From the NCBI RefSeq assembly GCF_019145195.1, contig NZ_JAHSTW010000010.1:276488-340487 (forward strand): DNA of 64,000 nucleotides, written 5' to 3'. This DNA comes from Pseudomonas siliginis. GTDB taxonomy: Bacteria > Pseudomonadota > Gammaproteobacteria > Pseudomonadales > Pseudomonadaceae. Numbering within the stretch: position 1 is the first letter of the stretch; every line of letters begins with the position of its first letter. Below the pieces are notes generated by a model, which did not search any database, had not been told where the DNA came from, and saw nothing but the letters and a program-made list of their open reading frames with translations. Made by a program: the position numbers and the translations under genes. Below are positions 8,829 to 17,704 of the stretch, one piece after another.

Positions 8829-9166
8829 GTTCCCAGCTGCACTACAAAGGCTATGTTGGCTCTATCGAGGCGAGCACGGAAGATAAGTGCCTGTTCGGAA
8901 AACTCCTTTTCATCAGGGCGCTGGTTAATTATGAAGGACAAACGGTGGCTGAACTGGAAGCAGCCTTTCGCGAGGCGGTAGATGACTATTTACAAACCTG
9001 TCAGCAGCTCGGGCAGAAGCCTGAAATCCCATGCAAAGGATCGTTCAATGTTCGCATAGGTCACGATCTGCATTTAGCAGCGGCTCTGGCGGCAACCCGT
9101 CAAAATGTGTCGTTGAATGATCTGACACGTCAAGCACTGAACGAATACCTCCAACACCACGCATAA
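8825..9166 (+). CDS. hicB: HicB-family antitoxin
   Basis: A 113-residue partner that would bind HicA and repress the operon. The N-terminal part (LHYKGYVGSIEASTEDKCLFGK, then TVAELEAAFREAVDDYLQTC) is the partly degraded RNase-H-like HicB fold. The C-terminal 45 residues (FNVRIGHDLHLAAALAATRQNVSLNDLTRQALNEYL) look like a ribbon-helix-helix DNA-binding domain. The start overlaps the hicA stop (ATGA), so the two are co-translated. Toxin-first order is the usual hicAB arrangement. Base composition of the pair is lower in GC than nadC or pnp, which suggests acquisition by transfer. Confidence 0.88.
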   Translation: MSSQLHYKGYVGSIEASTEDKCLFGKLLFIRALVNYEGQTVAELEAAFREAVDDYLQTCQQLGQKPEIPCKGSFNVRIGHDLHLAAALAATRQNVSLNDLTRQALNEYLQHHA

Positions 9167-9186
9167 AACCGACGGCGAAAATTTTT

Positions 9187-9259
9187 TGCCCGAGACAGGA
9201 ATCGAACCTGCGACCTTCGCGTTACGAGTGCGCTGCTCTACCGGCTGAGCTACACGGGC
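9187..9259 (-). tRNA. tRNA-Thr (anticodon CGT)
   Basis: Read on the minus strand, a full cloverleaf can be drawn from GCCCGTGTAGCTC to CTCGGGC plus discriminator A. The anticodon loop is CTCGTAA, anticodon CGT, reading ACG. D-arm (GCTC/GAGC) and T-arm (GCAGG/CCTGT, loop TTCGATT) are good. Oddities: a T-T mismatch at acceptor pair 6-67, A-C at 31-39 and G-A at 27-43 in the anticodon stem, and no encoded CCA. The G-A pair also occurs, as I recall, in Escherichia coli thrW. It lies between hicB and pnp. Confidence 0.88.
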
Positions 9260-9353
9260 GGTGGGCTAAACCTAGCACCGGTCTCGAGCTGCGGCAAATT
9301 TGTGGGTTGTCTGATGGTTTTCTTTTGAGAACTACAATTTCTTTATTTCAGAT

Positions 9354-9390
9354 AAAAAAATGCCCCCGCCGTTTGCACGGCGGGGGCATC
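9354..9390 (-). terminator. Intrinsic terminator of pnp
   Basis: On the minus strand an 11-base GC-rich stem (ATGCCCCCGCC with GGCGGGGGCAT) is followed by seven T residues, 27 bases past the pnp stop. It is the end of the long rimP-to-pnp run. Confidence 0.93.
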
Positions 9391-9416
9391 TTCATTGCGC
9401 TAAAGCGTTGGGGTGA

Positions 9417-11522
9417 TTAAACGCCCGAAGCCTTGGCAGCTGCCACGTCTTTGATGGACAGCTTGATACGGCCGCGGTTGTCCACGTCCAGTACCAGCAC
9501 TTCCACTTCCTGACCTTCTTTCAGAATGTCGGTGACTTTCTCTACGCGAGCGTCGCTCAGCATCGAGATGTGCACCAGACCGTCCTTGCCCGGCAGGATG
9601 TTGACGAATGCGCCGAAGTCGACGATGCGCTCAACCTTGCCGACGTAGATCTTGCCGATCTCGGCTTCTGCAGTGATGCTCAGAACGCGCTGACGAGCAG
9701 CTTCTGCAGCATCCTTGGTTTCGCCGAAGATCTTGATCGAGCCGTCGTCTTCGATGTCGATCGAAGCCTTGGTTTCTTCGCAGATCGCACGGATGGTCGC
9801 GCCACCTTTACCGATAACGTCACGGATCTTGTCGGTGTCGATCTTCATCGCGATCATGGTCGGAGCGTTGGCCGACAGTTCGGTACGCGACTGGCCAATG
9901 ATCTGGTTCATCTGGCCGAGGATGTTCAGGCGCGCTTCAAGGGCCTGGCCCAGAGCGATTTCCATGATCTCTTCGGTGATGCCCTTGATCTTGATGTCCA
10001 TCTGCAGCGCAGTAACGCCTTTGGCGGTACCGGCTACCTTGAAGTCCATGTCGCCCAGGTGATCTTCGTCGCCGAGGATGTCGGTCAGGACGGCGAACTT
10101 CTCGCCTTCTTTAACCAGACCCATGGCGATACCGGCCACCGGTGCCTTCATCGGTACACCAGCGTCCATCAGTGCCAGGGATGCACCGCACACGGAAGCC
10201 ATCGAGCTCGAACCGTTGGATTCGGTGATTTCCGATACCACGCGGATGGTGTACGGGAACACGTCAGCGGCTGGCAGCATGGCCGAAACCGAACGACGGG
10301 CCAGACGGCCGTGACCGATTTCGCGACGACCGGCGCCACCCATGCGACCACACTCGCCTACCGAGAACGGCGGGAAATTGTAGTGCAGCATGAACGGGTC
10401 TTTCTTTTCGCCTTCCAGGGTGTCCAGCAGTTGTGCGTCACGGGCGGTGCCCAGTGTTGCAACAACCAGTGCCTGGGTCTCGCCACGGGTGAACAGAGCC
10501 GAACCGTGAGTCTTTGGCAGAACGCCGACTTCGATGTTCAGCGGACGTACAGTCTTGGTGTCGCGACCGTCGATACGTGGCTTGCCGTTAACGATGTTTT
10601 CGCGAACGGTGCGGTATTCGATTTCGCCGAAGGCTGCTTTGACTTCAGCAGCGCTTGGCTGGCCTTCTTCACCGGACAGCTTGGCAACCACTTGGTCCTT
10701 CAGCTCACCCAGGCGAGCGTAACGGTCGGCCTTGATGGTGATGGTGTAAGCCTGGGAGATCGCTTCGCCGAACTCGGCACGGATAGCGCCCAGCAGTTCG
10801 GTGGCTTCTGGCGCAGGAGCCCAGTTCCAGGTTGGCTTGGCGGCTTCGGCAGCCAGTTCTTTAACAGCGTTGATCACAACCTGGAATTCGTCGTGAGCGA
10901 ACAGTACCGCGCCCAGCATCTGGTCTTCGGTCAGCTCTTTGGCTTCCGATTCAACCATCAGCACGGCGTCGGAAGTCCCGGCAACGACCATGTCCAGGCT
11001 CGAAGCGGCCTGCTGCTCGTAAGTCGGGTTCAGCAGGTAGCCGGTGCTTTCGTGGAAAGCCACGCGAGCAGCGCCGATCGGGCCGTCGAATGGAATGCCG
11101 GAGATGGCCAGGGCAGCCGAGGTACCGATCATCGCAGCGATGTCCGGATCGGTCTTCTTGCTGGTGGAAACGACGGTGCAGACAACCTGCACTTCGTTCA
11201 TGAAGCCTTCTGGGAACAGCGGACGGATCGGACGGTCGATCAGTCGGGAAGTCAGGGTTTCTTTCTCGGAAGGACGGCCTTCACGCTTGAAGAAACCGCC
11301 AGGGATCTTACCGGCAGCGTAAGTCTTTTCCTGGTAGTGCACGGACAGAGGGAAGAAACCCTTGCCCGGATCGGCTTGCTTTGCACCGACAACAGTCACC
11401 AACACGCTGACGTCGTCGTCAACGGTGACCAATACTGCGCCGGAGGCCTGACGGGCAATACGGCCTGTCTCGAGGGTAACGGTCGATTGACCGAACTGGA
11501 ATTTTTTGATTACCGGGTTCAC
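9417..11522 (-). CDS. pnp: Polynucleotide phosphorylase
   Basis: PNPase is a trimeric 3'-5' phosphorolytic exoribonuclease and part of the RNA degradosome. The protein has 701 residues, normal for the family. Order: first RNase PH domain (about residues 1-145), helical linker, second RNase PH domain (about 310-535), KH domain near 550-610 with the VIGKGGATI loop, and S1 domain near 620-690 (GKIYVGKVERIVDFGAFVNI). The start MNPVIKKFQFGQ is the family start. It lies downstream of rpsO as in most gammaproteobacteria. The spacer between them contains a strong hairpin, which in E. coli is the region cut by RNase III for pnp autocontrol. Confidence 0.98.
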   Translation of the reverse strand: MNPVIKKFQFGQSTVTLETGRIARQASGAVLVTVDDDVSVLVTVVGAKQADPGKGFFPLSVHYQEKTYAAGKIPGGFFKREGRPSEKETLTSRLIDRPIRPLFPEGFMNEVQVVCTVVSTSKKTDPDIAAMIGTSAALAISGIPFDGPIGAARVAFHESTGYLLNPTYEQQAASSLDMVVAGTSDAVLMVESEAKELTEDQMLGAVLFAHDEFQVVINAVKELAAEAAKPTWNWAPAPEATELLGAIRAEFGEAISQAYTITIKADRYARLGELKDQVVAKLSGEEGQPSAAEVKAAFGEIEYRTVRENIVNGKPRIDGRDTKTVRPLNIEVGVLPKTHGSALFTRGETQALVVATLGTARDAQLLDTLEGEKKDPFMLHYNFPPFSVGECGRMGGAGRREIGHGRLARRSVSAMLPAADVFPYTIRVVSEITESNGSSSMASVCGASLALMDAGVPMKAPVAGIAMGLVKEGEKFAVLTDILGDEDHLGDMDFKVAGTAKGVTALQMDIKIKGITEEIMEIALGQALEARLNILGQMNQIIGQSRTELSANAPTMIAMKIDTDKIRDVIGKGGATIRAICEETKASIDIEDDGSIKIFGETKDAAEAARQRVLSITAEAEIGKIYVGKVERIVDFGAFVNILPGKDGLVHISMLSDARVEKVTDILKEGQEVEVLVLDVDNRGRIKLSIKDVAAAKASGV

Positions 11523-11666
11523 GGTGTCCTACCTTCTTTGTGGCTCTTGGGGGAAACGGTTTCTTGCGAATTCTTGGGCAATTTCGGGAATCGGCCCGAT
11601 GGCAATTGTCCGGGTGCTACAGGTAAAGCCATGCTGCAGATAAAACTTGAGGCTGGGAGCCTGCAA

Positions 11667-11692
11667 GGCGCCAGCGGAAAACCGCTGACGCC
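11667..11692 (-). promoter_or_regulatory. Hairpin in the rpsO-pnp spacer
   Basis: An 11-base stem GGCGCCAGCGG / CCGCTGACGCC (one G-T pair) with an AAAA loop; no T-run follows on the minus strand. It may be an RNase III or stability element of the pnp leader, by analogy with E. coli, rather than a terminator. Confidence 0.55.
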
Positions 11693-11726
11693 CGACAGAC
11701 CACCAACCTCATAGCGCAATCGCTGA

Positions 11727-11996
11727 TTAGCGACGCAGACCCAGGCGAGCGATCAGCGCGGCGTACCGGCTTACGTCCTTGCCTTTCAGGTAGTCCAGCA
11801 GCTTGCGACGCTGGTTAACCATGCGGATCAGACCACGACGGGAGTGGTGATCTTTACCGTTGGCCTTGAAGTGACCTTGCAGTTTGTTGATGTTGGCAGT
11901 CAGCAGTGCAACCTGCACTTCTGGCGAACCAGTGTCACCAACAGCTTGCTGGTAGTCAGCAACGATTTGAGCTTTTTCTTGAACGTCGAGAGCCAT
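11727..11996 (-). CDS. rpsO: 30S ribosomal protein S15
   Basis: S15 binds the central domain of 16S rRNA early in 30S assembly. The 89-residue product has the family length and motifs (GSPEVQVALLTANINKLQGHFK, DHHSRRGLIRMVNQRRKLLDYLK). It lies between truB and pnp as in the E. coli operon. Codon use is strongly biased, as expected for a highly expressed ribosomal gene. Confidence 0.98.
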   Translation of the reverse strand: MALDVQEKAQIVADYQQAVGDTGSPEVQVALLTANINKLQGHFKANGKDHHSRRGLIRMVNQRRKLLDYLKGKDVSRYAALIARLGLRR

Positions 11997-12139
11997 GAGG
12001 CAATCCTTCCTTATCAGGAAACTGTTTCAGGGAAACAGCTTCAACAGGCCAGGGACAAATCCCTGTATCTATAAATGAGTAGTGACCATGCCTGTTAACA
12101 GCCACACTCGCCGGCCCGCTTAACGCAGACCGGTTCCGG

Positions 12140-13057
12140 TCATTCTGACCGAATCAAGCGACGCGGCGCGATACGCCCGTCTTCGCTCACTTCACCGATA
12201 CCGATGAAGCGACCATTGTGATCCTGTACTCGTACCATGCCGAACTTCGGTGCATCCGGGGCACGTACCGGCTGGCCGTTGAGCCAGTAGAACGCGCTCG
12301 CTTCCGAGAAGTGCAGCAACGGCCAATCCTGCAGGCCGCTGTCCGATGGCATCAGGAAGCGGTCGACCGCTTCATTGCCGCCTTCGGCATGTACCGCTTC
12401 CAGCTCTTCGAGGGTAACAGTCTGCGCCAGGGTGAAAGGCCCGGCCTGGGTCCGGCGCAATTCTGCGACGTACGCACCACAACCGAGTTGCTCACCGATA
12501 TCCTCCACCAGGGTCCGAATATAGGTGCCCTTGCTGCAGTCCACCGCAAGCCGCGCAGTATCGCCTTCGAAGGCCAGCAATTCCAAGCGCGCAATAGTAA
12601 CAGAACGCGGTTCGCGCTCCACTACTTCGCCTGCACGTGCCAGTTTGTACAGCGGCTGGCCATCACGCTTGAGTGCCGAGTACATCGGCGGTATCTGACT
12701 GATTTGCCCACGAAATTTCGGCAGAACCGCTTCGACATCGGCGCGACCAACGGTCACCGGACGCTCCTGCAAAACCTCACCTTCGGCATCGGCCGTGGTG
12801 GTGGTCTTGCCCAGTTGTGCCAGGGTCTCATAGCCCTTGTCGGAATCGAGCAGGTATTGCGAAAACTTGGTCGCCTCGCCGAAGCACAGCGGCAACACGC
12901 CGGTGGCCAACGGGTCGAGGCTGCCGGTGTGCCCGGCCTTCTCGGCATTGAGCAGCCAGCGCACCTTCTGCAAGGCAGCGTTGGAGGTGAACCCCAATGG
13001 CTTGTCGAGCAGAATGATGCCGCTGACGTTACGACGGATACGTTTGACCTGAGCCAC
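12140..13057 (-). CDS. truB: tRNA pseudouridine(55) synthase TruB
   Basis: TruB makes pseudouridine 55 in the T-loop of tRNAs. The 305-residue protein starts at the GTG at 13057, which has an AAGGAG site seven bases before it; this site overlaps the end of rbfA. Motifs: GIILLDKPLGFTSN, the catalytic-Asp block AGHTGSLDPLATGVLPLCFGEATK near residues 40-60, and DCSKGTYIRTLVEDIG. A C-terminal region (GQPVRAP ... VRVQDHNGRFIGIGEV) resembles the small PUA-like tail. It lies four bases after rbfA in the operon. Confidence 0.97.
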   Translation of the reverse strand: MAQVKRIRRNVSGIILLDKPLGFTSNAALQKVRWLLNAEKAGHTGSLDPLATGVLPLCFGEATKFSQYLLDSDKGYETLAQLGKTTTTADAEGEVLQERPVTVGRADVEAVLPKFRGQISQIPPMYSALKRDGQPLYKLARAGEVVEREPRSVTIARLELLAFEGDTARLAVDCSKGTYIRTLVEDIGEQLGCGAYVAELRRTQAGPFTLAQTVTLEELEAVHAEGGNEAVDRFLMPSDSGLQDWPLLHFSEASAFYWLNGQPVRAPDAPKFGMVRVQDHNGRFIGIGEVSEDGRIAPRRLIRSE

Positions 13058-13061
13058 CGAA

Positions 13062-13463
13062 TTACTCCTTGGTGTCTTCAGGTGCTGGAGCGGCAACGTG
13101 CTGATTGTCTTCAGCCACGGCGCGCTCGATCAATGCCGACAGGTGCGCGCCACGCACGACGGATTCGTCGTAGTGGAAGTGCAGTTGCGGCACGCTGCGC
13201 AGCTTCATTTCGCGGGCCAATTGCATGCGCAGGAAGCCTGCGGCGGCATTGAGCACCTTGATGCTTTGCGCGATGTCTTCAGCGTTGTCCTGACCCATCA
13301 CGGTAATGAAAATCTTCGCGTGACCGACGTCACGGGACACTTCCACAGCGGTGATGGTGACCAGGCCGACGCGCGGGTCTTTGACTTCGCGACGGATCAG
13401 TTGCGCCAGCTCGCGCTGCATCTGATCGCCGATACGTTGGGTACGGCTGTATTCTTTTGCCAT
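13062..13463 (-). CDS. rbfA: 30S ribosome-binding factor RbfA
   Basis: RbfA is a KH-fold late assembly factor for the 30S subunit. The 133-residue product starts MAKEYSRTQRIGDQMQRELAQLI and has the family block DPRVGLVTITAVEVSRDVGHAKIFITVMG, then FLRMQLAREMKLRSVPQLHFHYDESV. A short acidic tail follows. It sits between infB and truB; a 159-base spacer with a long hairpin separates it from infB. Confidence 0.97.
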   Translation of the reverse strand: MAKEYSRTQRIGDQMQRELAQLIRREVKDPRVGLVTITAVEVSRDVGHAKIFITVMGQDNAEDIAQSIKVLNAAAGFLRMQLAREMKLRSVPQLHFHYDESVVRGAHLSALIERAVAEDNQHVAAPAPEDTKE

Positions 13464-13515
13464 GATTTGTTACCTGTTACTGCCCAGCGGTGAAACCCGC
13501 AAGGTCTGAAAGCGG

Positions 13516-13552
13516 CAAACGCCCGGCCTGACAAAAGCCAGACCGGGCGTTG
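13516..13552 (-). terminator. Hairpin in the infB-rbfA spacer
   Basis: CAACGCCCGG and CCGGGCGTTTG can pair across 13516-13552 (one mismatch region near the loop). There is no proper T-run after it on the minus strand, so it is more likely a processing or partial-termination site inside the operon than a full terminator. Confidence 0.5.
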
Positions 13553-13622
13553 CGTTTAGAGTCCGGACGCTGTGCCGTGCATTTGCATGCTACGACCCAT
13601 CGTGGCCCTTGAAGTGCGCGAG

Positions 13623-16148
13623 TCAGAGGCTGCGAGCAACCTGAACCTTCTCGAAGACTTCGATCTTGTCGCCGACTTTGACGTCGTTGTAGCTCTTCAC
13701 GCCGATACCGCATTCCATGCCGGCACGTACTTCGGAAGCGTCATCCTTGAAGCGGCGCAGGGATTCCAGCTCGCCTTCGAAGATAACGATGTCTTCACGC
13801 AGTACACGGATCGGGCGATTACGGTGCACGACACCTTCGATCACCATGCAACCGGCGATCGCGCCAAACTTCGGCGAACGGAACACATCACGCACTTCGG
13901 CCACACCAAGGATGTTCTCGCGAACATCGCTGCCGAGCATGCCGGTCAGGGCTTTCTTGACGTCTTCGATGATGTCGTAGATCACGTTGTAGTAACGCAT
14001 ATCCAGACCTTCCTGCTCGACGATCTTGCGAGCGCCGGCATCGGCACGCACGTTGAAGCCGAACAGTACAGCGTTGGAAGCCAGTGCCAGGTTGGCGTCG
14101 GATTCGGTGATACCACCGACACCGCCACCCACGACGCGCACTTGGACTTCGTCGTTGCCCAGGCCATTCAAGGCACCGTTCAACGCTTCCAGCGAACCAC
14201 GGACGTCGGATTTGAGGACGATGTTGAGCGTCTTCTTCTCGGCCTGACCCATGTTTTCGAAGATGTTTTCCAGCTTGCCGGCGTGAGCGCGAGCCAGTTT
14301 GACTTCGCGGAACTTGCCTTGACGGAACAGAGCCACTTCACGGGCTTTCTTCTCGTCGGCAACCACGCTCATCTCGTCGCCAGCGTCCGGGGTACCGTCC
14401 AGGCCGAGGATCTCGACAGGGATGGATGGACCGGCTTCCTTGATCGGCTTGCCGTTCTCGTCGAGCATGGCACGCACGCGGCCGTAGTTCGAACCGACCA
14501 GAACCATGTCGCCTTGACGCAGCGTACCGTCCTGAACCAGCACGGTTGCCACCGGGCCACGACCCTTGTCGAGACGCGATTCAACCACCACACCACGGCC
14601 AGGAGCCGACGGTGTAGCTTTCAGTTCGAGAACTTCGGCCTGCAGCAGAACGGCTTCAAGCAGCTCGTCCACGCCAGTACCCATCTTCGCCGAAACCGGA
14701 ACGAATGGTGTGTCGCCACCCCAGTCTTCGGAAGTCACGCCGTGAACCGACAGTTCGCTGCGGATGCGATCGAGATCAGCGCCCGGCTTGTCGATCTTGT
14801 TCACTGCAACCACCAGCGGCACGCCAGCTGCCTGCGCATGCTGAACCGCTTCGATGGTTTGCGGCATCACGCCGTCGTCCGCTGCAACCACGAGGATCAC
14901 GATGTCGGTCGCTTTGGCACCACGGGCACGCATTGCGGTAAACGCAGCGTGACCCGGGGTGTCGAGGAAAGTGACCATGCCGCGATCAGTCTCAACGTGG
15001 TATGCACCGATGTGCTGGGTGATACCGCCGGCTTCGCCAGCAGCTACCTTGGCACGACGGATGTAGTCGAGCAGGGAAGTCTTACCGTGGTCAACGTGGC
15101 CCATTACGGTCACGACTGGTGCACGGGAGAACGACTCACCTTCAAACTTCAGGGACTCGGCCAGGGAATCTTCCAGAGCGGTGTCGCTGACCAGGGTCAC
15201 TTTGTGGCCCAGTTCTTCGGCTACCAGTTGAGCAGTTTCCTGATCAAGCACCTGGTTGATGGTCGCTGGGGTACCCAGTTTGAACATGAACTTGATGATT
15301 TCAGCCGCTTTGACCGACATCTGATTGGCCAGATCGCCAACCGTGATGGTCTCGCCGATCTGCACATCACGCACGACAGGGCCGGTCGGGCTCTGGAAAC
15401 CGTGGGCGTTGCGCTTCTTCAGCTTGGCCTTACCGCGACCACCACGACGGAAGCCATCGCTTTCTTCGTCGGTAGTGCGTGGCGCCACACGTGGCGCCGG
15501 AGCTTTTTCTTTGACCGATGCGCGATGCGGAGCGTTTTTGCGCTCGCCATCACCGCCACCGCTGCGACGATTGTTATCGTCGGCACGTGGCTTGTCCGGA
15601 CGGCGCTGTTCGTTCTGCTTGTTGCGAACGTCAGCCGATGGAGCAGGAGCAGCAGCCACCGGTGCGCTTTCGCGAACAGGTTCGGCAGCAGCCGGTGCCG
15701 CAACGGCGTCGCTGGCAGCGGTTTGCGCAGCAGCAGGCTGGCGACGCGCTTCTTCTTCGGCGCGCTGCTTGGCTTCTTCTTCAGCCTTCTGACGGGCAGC
15801 ATTTTCTACTGCGCGACGCTCATCCAGTTCACGCTTGCGCTCGGCTTCGATTTCTTCCGGGCTGCGCTGTACGAAAACTTTCTTTTTGCGAACTTCAACG
15901 CTGATGCTCTTGCTACCAGCCACACGCAGGGTGCTGGTGGTTTTACGCTGCAGCGTGATCTTGCGTGGTTCTTCCACTTTCGCCTTGTGACTGCTCTTCA
16001 AGTGAGTCAGCAGGGATTGCTTCTCACTGTCAGTCACATTTTCGTCGGCGGCGGTGTGCGGCAGACCTGCCTCACGCATCTGCTGCAACAGGCGCTCTAC
16101 CGGTGTTTTGACCTCATCGGCCAGTTGTTTCACCGTGACTTGCGTCAT
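13623..16148 (-). CDS. infB: Translation initiation factor IF-2
   Basis: IF-2 is the GTPase that places initiator fMet-tRNA on the 30S subunit and drives subunit joining. The 841-residue protein has an N-terminal IF2N helical domain (MTQVTVKQLADEVKTPVERLLQQM), a long charged Ala/Glu/Arg-rich linker at about residues 90-230, a second IF2N-like domain (TITVGDLANQMSVKAAEIIKFMFKLG), then the G domain with GHVDHGKT (G1), DTPGH (G3) and NKID (G4), and domains II-IV. Internal starts producing shorter IF-2 forms are known in E. coli; they cannot be judged here. It lies 27 bases after nusA. Confidence 0.98.
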   Translation of the reverse strand: MTQVTVKQLADEVKTPVERLLQQMREAGLPHTAADENVTDSEKQSLLTHLKSSHKAKVEEPRKITLQRKTTSTLRVAGSKSISVEVRKKKVFVQRSPEEIEAERKRELDERRAVENAARQKAEEEAKQRAEEEARRQPAAAQTAASDAVAAPAAAEPVRESAPVAAAPAPSADVRNKQNEQRRPDKPRADDNNRRSGGGDGERKNAPHRASVKEKAPAPRVAPRTTDEESDGFRRGGRGKAKLKKRNAHGFQSPTGPVVRDVQIGETITVGDLANQMSVKAAEIIKFMFKLGTPATINQVLDQETAQLVAEELGHKVTLVSDTALEDSLAESLKFEGESFSRAPVVTVMGHVDHGKTSLLDYIRRAKVAAGEAGGITQHIGAYHVETDRGMVTFLDTPGHAAFTAMRARGAKATDIVILVVAADDGVMPQTIEAVQHAQAAGVPLVVAVNKIDKPGADLDRIRSELSVHGVTSEDWGGDTPFVPVSAKMGTGVDELLEAVLLQAEVLELKATPSAPGRGVVVESRLDKGRGPVATVLVQDGTLRQGDMVLVGSNYGRVRAMLDENGKPIKEAGPSIPVEILGLDGTPDAGDEMSVVADEKKAREVALFRQGKFREVKLARAHAGKLENIFENMGQAEKKTLNIVLKSDVRGSLEALNGALNGLGNDEVQVRVVGGGVGGITESDANLALASNAVLFGFNVRADAGARKIVEQEGLDMRYYNVIYDIIEDVKKALTGMLGSDVRENILGVAEVRDVFRSPKFGAIAGCMVIEGVVHRNRPIRVLREDIVIFEGELESLRRFKDDASEVRAGMECGIGVKSYNDVKVGDKIEVFEKVQVARSL

Positions 16149-16175
16149 GCACTTCTCTCCTCAGGCCGCGCCTAA

Positions 16176-17657
16176 TTACTCGAACCAGTGGGCTCGGGCG
16201 GCCATGATCAACTTGCCGGCACGATCATCGTCAATGCCGTCGATGTCGAGCAGGTCGTCAATAGACTGCTCGGCCAGGTCTTCGCGGGTAATTACGCCGC
16301 GCACCGCCAGTTCCATCGCCAAATCCTTGTCCATACCCTCAAGCGAGAGCAGGTCTTCGGCCGGATGGGCGTCTGCCAGCTTTTCCTCAGTAGCGATGGC
16401 TTTGGTCAACAAGCGATCCTTGGCGCGAGCACGAAGCTCGTTGACGATGTCCTCGTCAAAGCCGTCGATGTTGAGCATTTCCTCCACCGGTACGTAGGCA
16501 ATCTCTTCCAGGCTGGTGAAGCCTTCATCTACCAGCACCTGAGCCAGTTCTTCGTCGACTTCCAGCTCGTCGATGAAGTTGCGCAGGATGTCGCCGGTTT
16601 CTGCTTGCTGCTTAGCCTGGATGTCCGATTCGGTCATCACGTTCAGGGTCCAGCCAGTCAACTGGCTCGCCAGACGCACGTTCTGACCACCGCGACCGAT
16701 GGCCTGAGCCAGATTGTCTGCGCCAACGGCGATGTCCATGGCATGGGCATCTTCGTCAACGATAATTGCCGCAACCTCGGCCGGGGACATGGCGTTGATA
16801 ACGAACTGGGCCGGGTTGTCGTCCCACAGCACGATATCAACACGCTCACCGCCCAACTCACCCGATACCGCCTGGACGCGCGAACCGCGCATACCGATGC
16901 AGGCACCTTGCGGGTCGATGCGCTTGTCCTTGGAGCGGACGGCGATCTTGGCACGCGAACCCGGATCACGGGAGGCGGCCATGACCTCGATGAGGCCTTC
17001 GGCGATTTCCGGCACTTCGATACGGAACAGCTCGATCAGCATTTCCGGCGCGGTACGCGACAGGATCAGCTGCGGGCCGCGGTTCTCGGTGCGGATTTCC
17101 TTGAGCAGCGCACGCAGACGCACGCCGACACGGAAGGTTTCGCGAGAAATGATGTCTTCACGGGCCAGCAATGCTTCAGCATTGTTGCCCAGATCGACGA
17201 TCACGTTGTCGCGGGTAACTTTTTTCACGGTGCCGGAGATGATTTCTCCCAGGCGCTCGCGATAGGCGTCGACCACTTGAGCGCGCTCGGCTTCGCGAAC
17301 TTTCTGCACAATGACCTGCTTGGCAGTCTGTGCAGCGATGCGGCCGAACTCGATGGATTCGATTTTCTCTTCGACGACGTCACCGACCTTGGCACCAGGA
17401 TGCGTTTCGGCAACCTTGCTTGGCCAGGTCTCGATGGCCGGATCGTCGAGATCATTCTCTTCGACGACCGTCCAGCGACGGAAGGTTTCGTAAGAACCGG
17501 TGTGGCGGTTGATTTCCACACGCAGGTCCACTTCGTCTTCAAAACGCTTTTTGGTAGCAGTGGCCAGAGCCAGCTCCAGCGCTTCAAAAATTACGCTTGC
17601 CGGTACACCCTTTTCATTGGATACCGACTCAACAACCAGCAGTACTTCTTTGCTCAT
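16176..17657 (-). CDS. nusA: Transcription termination/antitermination factor NusA
   Basis: NusA binds RNA polymerase and nascent RNA, acting in pausing, termination and antitermination. The 493-residue form starts at the ATG at 17657 (MSKEVLLVVESVSNEKGV), which is the family start. Domains: N-terminal polymerase-binding region, S1 near 135-200 (GTVKKVTRDNVIVDLGNNAEALLAR), two KH domains (RIDPQGACIGMRGSRVQAV and AIGRGGQNVRLASQL), and two C-terminal acidic helix-hairpin-helix repeats, characteristic of gammaproteobacterial NusA. It follows rimP with a 47-base gap. Confidence 0.98.
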   Translation of the reverse strand: MSKEVLLVVESVSNEKGVPASVIFEALELALATATKKRFEDEVDLRVEINRHTGSYETFRRWTVVEENDLDDPAIETWPSKVAETHPGAKVGDVVEEKIESIEFGRIAAQTAKQVIVQKVREAERAQVVDAYRERLGEIISGTVKKVTRDNVIVDLGNNAEALLAREDIISRETFRVGVRLRALLKEIRTENRGPQLILSRTAPEMLIELFRIEVPEIAEGLIEVMAASRDPGSRAKIAVRSKDKRIDPQGACIGMRGSRVQAVSGELGGERVDIVLWDDNPAQFVINAMSPAEVAAIIVDEDAHAMDIAVGADNLAQAIGRGGQNVRLASQLTGWTLNVMTESDIQAKQQAETGDILRNFIDELEVDEELAQVLVDEGFTSLEEIAYVPVEEMLNIDGFDEDIVNELRARAKDRLLTKAIATEEKLADAHPAEDLLSLEGMDKDLAMELAVRGVITREDLAEQSIDDLLDIDGIDDDRAGKLIMAARAHWFE

Positions 17658-17704
17658 CGTACGCCTCGCCTTTCGCAAGCCATTGGATCCGCGGGATCCG
17701 CGTC

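Noticed and set aside
13572..16175. A very long open frame opposite infB (867 codons), and similar ones opposite pnp, carB, nusA and ftsH
   Set aside because: These mirror the codon bias of high-GC genes on the other strand, lack family features and ribosome sites, and overlap certain genes completely.
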